Both the position numbers and the translations under genes were made by a program. The notes under the pieces are model-generated. The model was given only the letters and a program-made list of their open reading frames with translations, was not told the origin of the DNA and did no database searches. A stretch of DNA of 64,000 nucleotides from JBKECF01 sp047974375 (GTDB lineage: Bacteria; Bacillota; Clostridia; Lachnospirales; CAMZNU01), in contig JBKECF010000054.1 in the NCBI GenBank assembly GCA_047974375.1, positions 248,001-312,000 of the forward strand, in the 5' to 3' direction. Numbering within the stretch: the stretch's first letter is position 1; each line of letters starts with the position of its first letter. Shown in pieces: positions 52,084-60,829 of this stretch.

Positions 52084-53418
52084 TTACTTAACTTCTACAT
52101 TGAACCAAGATTTTTTACCATTGTATTCAGCAACAGCACCTAGTTCTTCTTCAATTCTTAATAATTGGTTGTATTTTGCAACTCTGTCTGTACGAGCAGG
52201 AGCACCAGTTTTCATTTGACCAGCATTTACAGCAACAACGATATCAGAAATTGTAGAGTCTTCAGTTTCGCCAGAGCGATGAGAAACAACAGCGGTCATA
52301 TTATTTCTGTTTGCTAATTTAATAGCGTCAAAAGTTTCTGTAAGTGTACCAATTTGGTTAACTTTAATTAAAATAGAGTTAGCAGCTTTAGTGTCGATAC
52401 CTTTTTGTAGTCTTTCTACATTAGTTACAAATAAGTCGTCACCAACAAGTTGGATTCTGTCGCCAATTCTTTCTGCAAGTAATTGCCAACCTTTCCAGTC
52501 TTCTTCATCAAGACCATCTTCAATTGAAACAATAGGGTATTTGTTTACTAATCTCTCGTAGTAATCAACCATGTCTTCAGATGTTCTAATAACTTCTTGT
52601 CCTGTAGCTTCGCTCTCACCTGGGAAGTGGTATTTACCAGTTTCACTATTATAAAGTTCTGTTGCAGCAACGTCCATAGCTATTTTAATTTCTTCCCCTG
52701 CTTTGTAACCAGCTTTTTCTACTGCTTCAATAATTGTATCGATTACTTCATCTGGAGTAGCAAGGTTTGGTGCAAAACCACCTTCGTCACCAATTGCAGT
52801 AGCAAGGCCTTTACCTTTAAGAACTGTTTTAAGAGTGTGATAAATTTCAGCACAAATTCTTAATGCTTCTTTAAAGCTTTCAGCACCAACAGGCATAATC
52901 ATAAATTCTTGGAAATCTACAGTATTATCAGCATGAGCACCACCGTTTAAGATGTTCATCATAGGTACTGGTAATTGTTTTGCATTGAAACCGCCAAGGT
53001 ATTGGTATAAAGGTATGTTTAATACATCTGCAGCAGCTCTTGCTACAGCCATAGAAACACCTAAAATAGCGTTAGCACCAAGTTTAGCTTTATTTGGTGT
53101 ACCGTCTAACTCGATCATTGCTAAATCAATAGATGCTTGGTCTAATGCGTTCATTCCAACTATTTCTTCAGCTATTATGTCATTTACATTAGAAACAGCT
53201 TTAGTTACACCTTTACCTACGTATCTGCTTTTGTCGCCATCTCTAAGTTCAACAGCCTCGAAAGCACCTGTAGATGCACCAGAAGGAACAATTGCACGAC
53301 CTAAAGCTGTATTGCCTTTTTCGCCTTCAACAATAACTTCAACTTCTACAGTTGGGTTACCTCTAGAATCTAGAACCTCTCTTGCGTATACATCTACAAT
53401 TTCAATATAACCTTTCAT
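52084..53418 (-). CDS. eno: Enolase
   Basis: Converts 2-phosphoglycerate to phosphoenolpyruvate. 444 residues. Motifs: 'VLDSRGNPTVEVE' (~14-26), 'GDEGGFAPNL', 'SIEDGLDEEDW', 'VGDDLFVTN', 'LIKVNQIGTLTE' with the catalytic Lys, and 'VVSHRSGETED'. Gly/Ala codon use and a strong aaaggag site suggest high expression. Last of tpiA-gpmI-eno. Confidence 0.98.
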   Translation of the reverse strand: MKGYIEIVDVYAREVLDSRGNPTVEVEVIVEGEKGNTALGRAIVPSGASTGAFEAVELRDGDKSRYVGKGVTKAVSNVNDIIAEEIVGMNALDQASIDLAMIELDGTPNKAKLGANAILGVSMAVARAAADVLNIPLYQYLGGFNAKQLPVPMMNILNGGAHADNTVDFQEFMIMPVGAESFKEALRICAEIYHTLKTVLKGKGLATAIGDEGGFAPNLATPDEVIDTIIEAVEKAGYKAGEEIKIAMDVAATELYNSETGKYHFPGESEATGQEVIRTSEDMVDYYERLVNKYPIVSIEDGLDEEDWKGWQLLAERIGDRIQLVGDDLFVTNVERLQKGIDTKAANSILIKVNQIGTLTETFDAIKLANRNNMTAVVSHRSGETEDSTISDIVVAVNAGQMKTGAPARTDRVAKYNQLLRIEEELGAVAEYNGKKSWFNVEVK

Positions 53419-53481
53419 TTTTTAAATCTCCTTTCAGAATATATATTTAATTCTCATATAAATTTGAGAATTTATATCAAT

Positions 53482-55008
53482 TTACTTTATTAATAATGAA
53501 GAACCTTCCATTTCTTTTGGCTGCTCAATATCCATCATGTCTAGTAATGTTGGTGCTATATCGGAAAGTTTACCGCCTTCCTTTATGCCTTTTGCTTTTT
53601 TACAATTTACTATTGTAAAAGGAACAGGGTTTGTTGTATGTGCAGTATGTGGTTCGTCTGTTTCAGGATCTACTAATTGGTCGGCGTTGCCGTGGTCGGC
53701 ACAAAGGAAAAATTGACCATCTACTTCCAGTATAGCGTCCATCGCTTTGCCTACACATGCATCTACTGCTTCTATGGCTTTAACAGCAGCGTCGTATACG
53801 CCAGTATGCCCAACCATATCTGGGTTTGCAAAGTTAATAATTATTAAATCGTATTTTTGGGATTTAATAGACTCAACTAATTTTTCAGCTACTTCATAAG
53901 CACTCATTTCAGGCTTTAAATCATATGTGGCAACTTTAGGTGAAGGAATTAAAATTCTATCTTCCCCTTTATATGGTTCTTCCACACCGCCATTAAAAAA
54001 GAAAGTAACATGAGCATATTTTTCCGTTTCAGCAATACGTAGTTGAGTTTTGCCTAAAGTTGAAATGTACTCACCTAAAGTATTTTCAATTTTATCTTTC
54101 TTAAATACGATTTCTGTATTTGGAATTGTTACATCATATTGTGTAAAACAAATATATTTAACAGGGAAGTATCCTTTTTTTCTTTCAAAATGAGGGAAAT
54201 CTTCCATGCAAAAACTACGAGTTATTTCTCTGGCTCTATCTGGTCTAAAATTGAAAAAGATTATTGAATCATTTTCACCAATCAATCCATTATTATCAAT
54301 AACAGTAGGTAATACAAATTCGTCATTTTTTCCTTTTGAATATGTGTTTTCCATACATTCAACTGCTGAATTAGCCTTTTGACCTTCACCTAGCACTAAA
54401 GCTTTGTACGCTAGTTCAATTCTATCCCAATTTGTATCTCTGTCCATTGCATAGTATCTGCCGGCAATTGTTGCTATTTTTCCTACACCGATTTCTTTCA
54501 TTTTCTTTTCAAGGTTGGCTACAAAACCTTTTCCTGAAGTAGGAGGGGTATCTCTGCCATCCATAAAACAATGTACATAAACATCATTGAAGTTATTTCG
54601 CTTAGCTAGTTCTAGTAAAGCATATACATGGGTAATATGGCTATGTACTCCACCTGTGGAAAGCAGGCCGTAAAGGTGTACTTTAGTTCCATGTTTTTTT
54701 GCATTATTTATAGCATCTAAAAATTCTGATTTTTCATAAAAATCTTCATCTTCAATAGACTTTGTTATTTTAGTTAAATCTTGGTAAATTATTCTACCAG
54801 CGCCAATATTTAAATGGCCAACTTCGGAGTTGCCCATTTGACCATCAGGTAAACCTACATTTAAGCCGCTAGCTTGACCTTCTGCAGTAGGGTAGGTAGA
54901 TAGTATTTTATCTAGATTTGGTTTTTTTGCAAACTTAATTGCATTGCCTTTTTCGCTATTACTTGAGCCGTAACCATCTAGTATCATAAGCATTGTTGTT
55001 TTACTCAT
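53482..55008 (-). CDS. gpmI: 2,3-bisphosphoglycerate-independent phosphoglycerate mutase
   Basis: Mn-dependent alkaline-phosphatase-fold mutase interconverting 3- and 2-phosphoglycerate. 508 residues. 'LMILDGYGSS' (metal Asp ~10), nucleophile Ser in 'MGNSEVGHLNIGAGR', 'HCFMDGRDTPP', 'NFRPDRARE' and 'CADHGNADQ' are present. taggagg precedes the ATG. It lies between tpiA (21 bases) and eno. Confidence 0.98.
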   Translation of the reverse strand: MSKTTMLMILDGYGSSNSEKGNAIKFAKKPNLDKILSTYPTAEGQASGLNVGLPDGQMGNSEVGHLNIGAGRIIYQDLTKITKSIEDEDFYEKSEFLDAINNAKKHGTKVHLYGLLSTGGVHSHITHVYALLELAKRNNFNDVYVHCFMDGRDTPPTSGKGFVANLEKKMKEIGVGKIATIAGRYYAMDRDTNWDRIELAYKALVLGEGQKANSAVECMENTYSKGKNDEFVLPTVIDNNGLIGENDSIIFFNFRPDRAREITRSFCMEDFPHFERKKGYFPVKYICFTQYDVTIPNTEIVFKKDKIENTLGEYISTLGKTQLRIAETEKYAHVTFFFNGGVEEPYKGEDRILIPSPKVATYDLKPEMSAYEVAEKLVESIKSQKYDLIIINFANPDMVGHTGVYDAAVKAIEAVDACVGKAMDAILEVDGQFFLCADHGNADQLVDPETDEPHTAHTTNPVPFTIVNCKKAKGIKEGGKLSDIAPTLLDMMDIEQPKEMEGSSLLIK

Positions 55009-55028
55009 ATAAACCTCCTAGTTTATAG

Positions 55029-55772
55029 CTATGCTTTTACTATGTCCACAAACTCAGCTTTAAGACAAGCACCGCCAACTAATCCACCATCAATATTTTC
55101 TTTAGAGAAAATTTCTTTAGCGTTGTCACCTTTCACAGAACCGCCATATTGGATTCTTATTTTATTTGCTGTGTCTTCTGTATATATTTCTGCTAAAACT
55201 TTTCTTATTTCACGGCAAGCCTCTTCAGCTTGGTCGCTAGTAGCTGTTTTACCAGTACCTATAGCCCAAATTGGTTCGTAAGCTATAATTAATTTTTCTG
55301 CTGCTTCTTTAGTAACGTCTTTAAGAGCTATTTTTGTTTGGCTTCTTAGTAATTCGAAAGTTATATTTTGTTCTCTTTCTCCTAATGATTCGCCAATACA
55401 AATAACAGGAGTAACATTATTTTCTATTGCTTTTAAAACTTTTCTGTTAACTATTACGTCGGTTTCACCGAAATATTGGCGTCTTTCAGAGTGGCCAACT
55501 AGAGTATACTTAACACCTAAGTCTGTTAGCATTTTTACAGAAGTTTCACCTGTAAAAGCACCTGAGTCTTCAAAATATATATTTTGACAACCTACAGAGA
55601 TGTTAGTACCTCTTACTAACTCCATAGCTTGTACTAAGTTAATCGCTGGCACAAATAAGATTACTTCTTTTTCCTCAGTATTAATACCATCTTTAAGAGT
55701 GTTAATTAATTCTGTTGTTTCTGAAGATGTTTTATTCATCTTCCAGTTTCCTGCAACTACTTGTTTTCTCAT
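55029..55772 (-). CDS. tpiA: Triosephosphate isomerase
   Basis: TIM-barrel enzyme interconverting DHAP and glyceraldehyde-3-phosphate. 247 residues from the ATG at 55772; an in-frame TTG three codons upstream is less likely. Active site Lys in 'GNWKMNK', His in 'VGHSERR' (~94), and Glu in 'AYEPIWAIGTGK' (~166) are all present, plus 'QYGGSVKGDN'. It heads the tpiA-gpmI-eno operon. Usual companions gap and pgk are not in the window. Confidence 0.98.
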   Translation of the reverse strand: MRKQVVAGNWKMNKTSSETTELINTLKDGINTEEKEVILFVPAINLVQAMELVRGTNISVGCQNIYFEDSGAFTGETSVKMLTDLGVKYTLVGHSERRQYFGETDVIVNRKVLKAIENNVTPVICIGESLGEREQNITFELLRSQTKIALKDVTKEAAEKLIIAYEPIWAIGTGKTATSDQAEEACREIRKVLAEIYTEDTANKIRIQYGGSVKGDNAKEIFSKENIDGGLVGGACLKAEFVDIVKA

Positions 55773-56138
55773 TAATATCAACCTTTCATTTATAAATTTC
55801 GCCTAAGGTGTATCAGCTTCATATAAAATAGGAAGCTGTAAAATTCAAATATTTAATACAAAGGATTTGAATTTTTATCAATGTTATTTTAACATAAAAA
55901 AATGCAATTTGTAACACTAATGTAATGAGTAGAAGTAGATAAAAGTCATACAATATGCATACAGTAAAATAATTTATGAATTTTTTAATATACTTTAAAA
56001 AAAAGTAGAAATTAAATGTAAACAAAATTAATATTAATAGGATAAAAAAATAATGTGCTTAAATTTACAATGTACCTAGGGTTAAATTTTGTTTACATTG
56101 GTTAGTCAAGAATTTAACAATTTCTTTTTGAGTTTAAA
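55773..56138. other. Intergenic region upstream of tpiA
   Basis: ~365 bases, AT-rich. It should hold the glycolysis-operon promoter on the minus strand. caatgta...tacattg near 56067-56100 is an inverted repeat that may be an operator or the end of the next operon. A 68-codon frame here has no ribosome site and I do not call it. Confidence 0.4.
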
Positions 56139-57173
56139 TTAGCAATTTTTGGTGCGGATAATGGAGGCGGGGATTGATATGTCATCTTTTTTTAATTCAT
56201 GGCCAAGCCTTAAATTGCTGCGGACATTGTGCATTACTTTGTCAATTTCATTTAAATCTTTTAGCAATTCCATTTCTTCTTTTGAAGTTTCAATAATGTT
56301 ATGTATCCCACCATTTTTTATTATTATTCTTTTATGTGCCATTAGTGCGAGTAAGGGGTCATGAGTTGCTATTAAAACAATTTTATCTTGGGATACTAAT
56401 AGATCCATGGCTTTTTTTCTGTCTATGCCAGCATTTTCAATTTCGTCTATTAAAACAATGGGAGATGTGCTTAAAATAGCTGTGTCGGCAATCATTAAAG
56501 CTCTAGACTGTCCACCACTTAAGCTTGTAACAGGAGTATTGATAGAAAAGCTTTCTCCTGCAAGTTTATTTGCTTCTGTGAATATTTTTTTAGTTATTTC
56601 ATTAATATTATCTACCATTCTACTTTGAGCATGCATCACAATAAATTCATTTACAGTTAAGTCCATAACGAAATTCATATTTTGTGAAAGTTGAGCAACC
56701 AATTTATTATTTGGCGAGTATCTCCATTTCAAATCAGGCTTTTCACCGTCTATTAAAATACTTCTTTTTGTTGGGGTATCCCCTTGTGCTGCCCATTCAA
56801 TATCTGCTAGTAATCTGCTTTTACCTGAGCCTGTGGGTCCGACAATGGAAATAATCTCCGATGTAAATATTTTAAGTTTCTTAAATTCTTCTTTTTCGCC
56901 ATTCTTATTTTGCCCAGCTAAAATAGTTAGGGAGTTAATACTTTTTTTATTCATGCCTAAAAATTCTAACATTTGGTCTATATATGATTCTAGCTCGCTA
57001 ACTAGGTTGTTAATATCAATGGCTCTATCTTCTTGTTCTTCTATATCTATAGTATTTAAAAAGTCCTTAAATGTTTTTTCTTCGTATCCTTTAATCATTA
57101 GTCTATTTTGTTCAAAGAAATCTGATACAAAGGGGTATTCTTTAAGTAGTTGGCCAATAGTTTTATTATTCAT
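56139..57173 (-). CDS. Soluble ABC-type ATPase with N-terminal DUF1858-like domain
   Basis: 344 residues and no membrane segments. An N-terminal ~45-residue region ('TIGQLLKEYPFVSDFFEQN...') resembles the DUF1858/ScdA-type helical domain, also found in the first gene of this operon. A linker (~50-90) leads to an ABC ATPase: Walker A 'GPTGSGKS' (~112-119), signature 'LSGGQSR' (~218-224), Walker B 'IVLIDEIE' (~239-246) and the H-loop 'ATHDP'. No permease gene is present. Overlaps the GTPase gene by 8 bases. It is the last gene of the operon; a role in assembling or remodelling a metal site, not transport, is my inference. Confidence 0.8.
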   Translation of the reverse strand: MNNKTIGQLLKEYPFVSDFFEQNRLMIKGYEEKTFKDFLNTIDIEEQEDRAIDINNLVSELESYIDQMLEFLGMNKKSINSLTILAGQNKNGEKEEFKKLKIFTSEIISIVGPTGSGKSRLLADIEWAAQGDTPTKRSILIDGEKPDLKWRYSPNNKLVAQLSQNMNFVMDLTVNEFIVMHAQSRMVDNINEITKKIFTEANKLAGESFSINTPVTSLSGGQSRALMIADTAILSTSPIVLIDEIENAGIDRKKAMDLLVSQDKIVLIATHDPLLALMAHKRIIIKNGGIHNIIETSKEEMELLKDLNEIDKVMHNVRSNLRLGHELKKDDISIPASIIRTKNC

Positions 57174-57867
57174 CTTTTTCCTCCCAAGTCATTTTTTTAG
57201 TATTGCCTAGTTGATAGCTTTCGCCTATTCTTGTTTCCCCTAGGCAATAGGAACACATAGCTGCAGGCATAGGGAACCTAAGTTTCATACCTTGAACAGA
57301 TTGAACATTTACATTTTTTTCATAAAGTAATGTACTAAGTTCATAAGCTCCTTGGCCACTTAGGCCGTTTATATGCATTACCATGGCTTTGGGGTTTACT
57401 ACGCTAACACGAGATGCAAAAACTTCTCGTTCGGCTTGAGATACAATATCTCCTTTAGTAATAACAACAATATCAGCACTTTTTAACATTGGACCAATTT
57501 TCTTTGGTGTATTAACACCGGATAAATTATCAATAACGCAAATTCCTTTTACTTCTTTTAAGTAAGGGGAACACCTATTACAAAGCCCTGCAGACTCCGT
57601 AATAAGTAAATCTAGTTCCATTTTATTGCCCCAATTTACAACGTCTTCTATATTTGCTGCAAAAAAATGGTCGGGGCATAATCCGCCAGAAAGTCCTTTT
57701 TTTACTGGTACTCCGGCGTTTTCATAAAGCACATCGTCGTCAGTGTGCAAACAATCAAACTTTACTACGCCAACGGAAATGTTTTGCTCTTTAAATGCTC
57801 CAATAGTTTTTAAAATAACAGAAGTTTTCCCTGATGAAGGGGGGCCTGAAAAGATAATTAAATTCAT
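57166..57867 (-). CDS. HypB/UreG/CobW-like GTPase with Cys pairs
   Basis: 233 residues. G1 'SGPPSSGKTS' (~7-16), a HypB/UreG-like switch 'ITESAGLCNRCSPYL' (~89-103) and G4 'ITKGDIVS' (~136-143). Cysteines at ~64 ('GGLCPDHF'), 96 and 99 (CNRC), and 205 and 208 ('MCSYC') could hold a metal ion or iron-sulfur cluster. The family contains metallochaperones (HypB and UreG for nickel, CobW and related for cobalt/zinc). It overlaps both neighbours (4 and 8 bases), so all three proteins are probably made in fixed ratio and work together. Confidence 0.8.
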   Translation of the reverse strand: MNLIIFSGPPSSGKTSVILKTIGAFKEQNISVGVVKFDCLHTDDDVLYENAGVPVKKGLSGGLCPDHFFAANIEDVVNWGNKMELDLLITESAGLCNRCSPYLKEVKGICVIDNLSGVNTPKKIGPMLKSADIVVITKGDIVSQAEREVFASRVSVVNPKAMVMHINGLSGQGAYELSTLLYEKNVNVQSVQGMKLRFPMPAAMCSYCLGETRIGESYQLGNTKKMTWEEKDE

Positions 57868-59072
57868 ATGCTTTCACCACAACTTTCGTAAAATACTTTT
57901 TCCATTTTTTCTAATAAATTACTTATATCATTATTATGTATAAATTCCCAACCTGGCCATAAAAAGCTTTTGTCTTCTAAATTGTTATTAATATCCTTTT
58001 GAGTAACAGGGAATTTACTATCAGCCGACAAAATTTCTCCTACTTCTTTTGAAAAAAGGAAGTCAACTACAGGCTTTAGTTCTTCTTTGTTTTTTGTTAC
58101 AAGTAAAATAGGGCTTATAACTGCACCATCCTCTGGCCATATTGCCATAGTATCTCCTCCTTCTTTAATCATTTTTGCGAAAAAATAAGGGGTAATACTT
58201 ACAAGAGGGGCAGTATTTGTGGATTTCTTACTAGTATTTTTTACCATTTGTGCAGGGTGCATACTTTGTAATAAGTTTCTTCCTAAAGCTTTTATGCCGG
58301 TTTCTCCGAACTTTGAATATATACCTAGCAGTATTGCGTTAAACATGTCTAAGTCTTTCATTGGTATTGCAATAGAGTTTTTAAATTCTGGTTTTAATAA
58401 ATCTTCCCAACTTTTAGGTGTATCTCTGTCGTTTAAAAGAGCTGTGTTAACTATAAAGACTGCTGGTACGACTCCTAAAACTGTATAGTGGCTTTTTGTA
58501 TCCCTTAAGTTTATTGTTTCGTTACTTAAAGATGGGTTAAAAGGGATATCTAGGGTTAAATCCTTGTAAGTACCATTTTCTATATACTTTCCAAATAATT
58601 TTTTGTCGAAAAACATACTAAAGCCTGCTGACAAATAAGCGTCTGGTAAATTTGTTGCATCCTTGTTTTTTTCTACTTCGTTAATTAACCAATCTAAGCC
58701 CATGCTTGCGGCTTGTAAATCTAGCTCTATTATTTTATCTTGTTTTGATACCCAGTACTCTATTGTTTCCAAAAGTTGCATACGAATTGGGCAAGGTAAT
58801 ACACCAGCGATTCTAAAATATTTTTTATTTGAGCCATTATTATTTTCTTTTAAATTACTTTCTATAAGACTAATCATTTTTTTTTCGAAAATTTCGCTGT
58901 GGATATTTTTGCTTTTTAATGCCATGCCTATGGAGATTGTTTTTCCTATGGTCTTACGCATTTTAGCGTTTTCAAGCTTTTCAAAGCCGTTTTCTACAAA
59001 TAGATTTATTAGCTCGGGGTATTTATTTGTAACATCATAAACTTTGTCTGACATTTTAAAATATTTATTCAT
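57864..59072 (-). CDS. Cytoplasmic substrate-binding-fold protein with DUF1858-like domain
   Basis: 402 residues. Residues ~1-55 resemble DUF1858 ('VTNKYPELINLFVENGFEKL', lacking the usual CxxC), and the rest (~83-402) resembles type 2 periplasmic substrate-binding proteins of iron/spermidine/putrescine transporters ('SWEDLLKPEFKNSIAIP', 'AIWPEDGAVISPI', 'VVDFLFSKEVGEIL'). There is no signal peptide or lipobox, so it should remain in the cytoplasm. It contains a Cys-Pro step ('VLPCPIRMQ', ~92-100). It is the first gene of the operon, with gaggaaatg upstream. A cytosolic binding protein beside a GTPase and a soluble ABC ATPase suggests intracellular metal or cofactor handling. Confidence 0.75.
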   Translation of the reverse strand: MNKYFKMSDKVYDVTNKYPELINLFVENGFEKLENAKMRKTIGKTISIGMALKSKNIHSEIFEKKMISLIESNLKENNNGSNKKYFRIAGVLPCPIRMQLLETIEYWVSKQDKIIELDLQAASMGLDWLINEVEKNKDATNLPDAYLSAGFSMFFDKKLFGKYIENGTYKDLTLDIPFNPSLSNETINLRDTKSHYTVLGVVPAVFIVNTALLNDRDTPKSWEDLLKPEFKNSIAIPMKDLDMFNAILLGIYSKFGETGIKALGRNLLQSMHPAQMVKNTSKKSTNTAPLVSITPYFFAKMIKEGGDTMAIWPEDGAVISPILLVTKNKEELKPVVDFLFSKEVGEILSADSKFPVTQKDINNNLEDKSFLWPGWEFIHNNDISNLLEKMEKVFYESCGESI

Positions 59073-59511
59073 TTCCTCACCTCAAATTTTATATTTTTAT
59101 TATATTTATTTGTATTTTAACATTTACTATAATGGTTAAACGTTGCAAAGGAAACAAGTTTATTGAAGTTAACATGAAATTGTTCATAAGGAAAATATAT
59201 TGGAGGTAAAGATAGATATGTAGAGTTATTATTCATTTGTTACAGAAAAAATAAAAAAACAAGGTACCTGATTAGAGGGAACTATAAATACGCAAATAAA
59301 TGGAGTAATAAAAGCAACTAGGAATTATTAAACTCTAATGCGTGGTTATTTAAAGTGTAATATATGTTTGTATTCTTTAAAATTTGACATAGCTTATTTT
59401 CCCTGTAGACTTGCGTTTTTTTTTTTTTTTGGTGTATAATAATTAATATAAATAATAAATGCATTGATTATTTGAATTAGAACTCGGAGATTTAGGTTTC
59501 TGTGTTAGCTC
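59073..59511. other. Intergenic region with a broken small frame
   Basis: Besides the degenerate frame at 59218-59331, I see only the presumed promoters for the minus-strand operon and the plus-strand cassette (a long T-run at 59416-59430 precedes a tataat-like 59434-59440). Confidence 0.35.
59218..59331 (+). pseudogene. Degenerate small gene with two in-frame stops
   Basis: A strong ribosome site (ttggaggt) precedes ATG at 59218, but the second codon is TAG and a TGA occurs at codon 19. Between and after these the frame reads 'SYYSFVTEKIKKQGT', then 'LEGTINTQINGVIKATRNY' and a stop at 59331. The intact ribosome site with a broken frame suggests recent loss. I do not recognise the source. 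Confidence 0.4.
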
Positions 59512-59871
59512 TTGAACAATAAATTGAAAGAAATATTTTTAATTTCTGAAGAATTTAAAAATACTAAAGTTGAATATAATAAAAATTCAAGAATGTATGT
59601 TTCGGATTGGAAAGTGTATTTTGAATTCTACGAAGTAGCAACTACCTTATATACTGCTGCTTTGGCAGGCCCACCAGCTATAATGGCAGCACTAGCTGGG
59701 GTGGCTTCGATTGCTGGTCCTGCTGGTACAATAATAGGTGGGGCAATAGGATTTTTTGGGGCAGGTCCGATAATATATGCAGTTACACAAGCAGCGGTAT
59801 ATGGAAAAGGCTTTTATATTGGTTTTGACTGGAATGGTGTATTTCCGAATCCAGTAATGGGGAGTTGGTAA
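59512..59871 (+). CDS. Small glycine-rich hydrophobic protein (toxin/bacteriocin-like by composition)
   Basis: 119 residues (TTG start, no convincing ribosome site; a stop lies just upstream, so the true start may be lost or atypical). Residues ~50-108 are Ala/Gly-rich and hydrophobic ('AAIMAALAG'-like, 'GTIIGGAIGFFGAGPIIY'), the kind of stretch seen in membrane-active peptides and in C-terminal domains of secreted toxins, and the tail is 'NGVFPNPVMGSW'. It is followed after two bases by a 4-TM protein and its duplicate. A toxin with immunity proteins fits the layout but no known family is recognised. Confidence 0.5.
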   Translation: MNNKLKEIFLISEEFKNTKVEYNKNSRMYVSDWKVYFEFYEVATTLYTAALAGPPAIMAALAGVASIAGPAGTIIGGAIGFFGAGPIIYAVTQAAVYGKGFYIGFDWNGVFPNPVMGSW

Positions 59872-59873
59872 AA

Positions 59874-60236
59874 ATGGAAGATAAAAATGATATTCCTAAT
59901 GGATCAGCGTTGCTGACAGGAGTTTTTATAGGCGCTGTACACTTGATATTTACCTATAGAAACGATGCTTTTTTTAACGGAGTTTTTGTTAAAGGTTGTA
60001 TTATTATAGCTATTATTCTTGGTGTTTTTATGGGAATGAAAGTATACAAAATTAAAGATAAAAAAATCAGGTTAAGGATTGCATGTGCGGAATTTATTTT
60101 TGTTTCGTTAATAATTTTTATGTCATCAACATTAACAGCTGTGATAGGTTCTATTTATACTTTAATTATATTAGTGACAGTGGGCGCTTTATATGTAAAG
60201 TATAGTCCGAAGTATTTAAATCGTGATTTTATCTGA
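59874..60236 (+). CDS. Four-TM small membrane protein, copy 1
   Basis: 120 residues: a short polar N-terminus 'MEDKNDIPNGSALL', four hydrophobic segments (~12-30, 38-54, 70-88, 91-107) and a basic C-terminus ('KYSPKYLNRDF'). Between segments 2 and 3 is the invariant 'KIKDKKIR'. The ATG at 59874 follows GGGGAG by nine bases. It is closely similar to the next protein along its whole length, and both are probably immunity or accessory proteins of the preceding small hydrophobic protein. This is inference from order and topology. Confidence 0.7.
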   Translation: MEDKNDIPNGSALLTGVFIGAVHLIFTYRNDAFFNGVFVKGCIIIAIILGVFMGMKVYKIKDKKIRLRIACAEFIFVSLIIFMSSTLTAVIGSIYTLIILVTVGALYVKYSPKYLNRDFI

Positions 60237-60277
60237 TATGGTGTGTTGCTGAATCCAATAATGGGAGGGTGATAGTA

Positions 60278-60628
60278 ATGGAAAGTGAAAATGATATTCC
60301 TAATGGATCAGTATTACAAATAGGAGCTTACGTTGGTTTTGTTCATTTAACCCTTACATATAGAAATGAGTTTGTTTTTTCTATAGTATGTTTAGTTCTG
60401 GCCGTTATAACAGGCGTTTTTATGGGAAATAAAGTATTTAAAATTAAGGATAAAAAAATTAGGTTCAAGGTCGCACTTGCAGAGTATATTTTTGCTATGT
60501 TTATTATTTTTATTTCCTTAATATTAACACCTTTAATAGGTTTTATTTATACTGTAATTATATTAGCTATACTGGGGGCTTTATACGTAAAGTGCAGCCC
60601 TAAGTATTTAAAACGTAACTTTGTTTAA
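60278..60628 (+). CDS. Four-TM small membrane protein, copy 2
   Basis: 116 residues, a paralogue of copy 1: 'MESENDIPNGSVL', then the same four-helix plan, the same 'KIKDKKIR' loop and the tail 'KCSPKYLKRNF'. It is 4 residues shorter in the second helix. The ATG at 60278 follows gggaggg by eight bases, so both copies have their own good ribosome sites. Several conservative changes but no frameshifts or stops suggest selection for protein function after the duplication. Confidence 0.7.
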   Translation: MESENDIPNGSVLQIGAYVGFVHLTLTYRNEFVFSIVCLVLAVITGVFMGNKVFKIKDKKIRFKVALAEYIFAMFIIFISLILTPLIGFIYTVIILAILGALYVKCSPKYLKRNFV

Positions 60629-60640
60629 TGAAAAGATTAA

Positions 60641-60691
60641 AAAGGTTGTAGGAAAGATATGGATTTCTATTATTTTCCTACAACCTTTTTT
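60641..60691 (+). terminator. Terminator of the small-membrane-protein cassette
   Basis: aaaggttgtaggaaa (60641-60655) pairs with tttcctacaacctttt (60674-60689), followed by T-run. Confidence 0.85.
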
Positions 60692-60829
60692 ATGCAAAAA
60701 AAATTAAAAGTGGGGTTGCATTATAAAAAAAATCGTGATACAATAACTCGATAGTGTGTTTTTATGTTTGTTTTGTAAAATCTCACGTTTTATTGGCAGA
60801 TGTTAAATTTTATGGTATGGATGTGGTTT

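Larger units (their letters stand above)
59835..60632 (+). repeat. Tandem duplication of toxin-tail + 4-TM gene
   Basis: Unit 1 (59835-60238) and unit 2 (60239-~60632) both begin with ggtgt-tt-c-gaatcca-taatggg, the 3' end of the glycine-rich gene, followed by its ribosome site and the 4-TM gene. In unit 2 the tail is an orphan (reads '..GVLLNPIMGG' then stop). The breakpoint therefore lies inside the upstream gene. Confidence 0.8.

Noticed and set aside
55819..56025. 68-codon minus-strand frame before tpiA
   Set aside because: Phe/Tyr/Ile-rich product of AT-rich DNA without a ribosome site.
56139..59072. Ordinary ABC importer (binding protein plus ATPase)
   Set aside because: No permease gene, no signal peptide on the binding protein, and a GTPase overlaps both genes.
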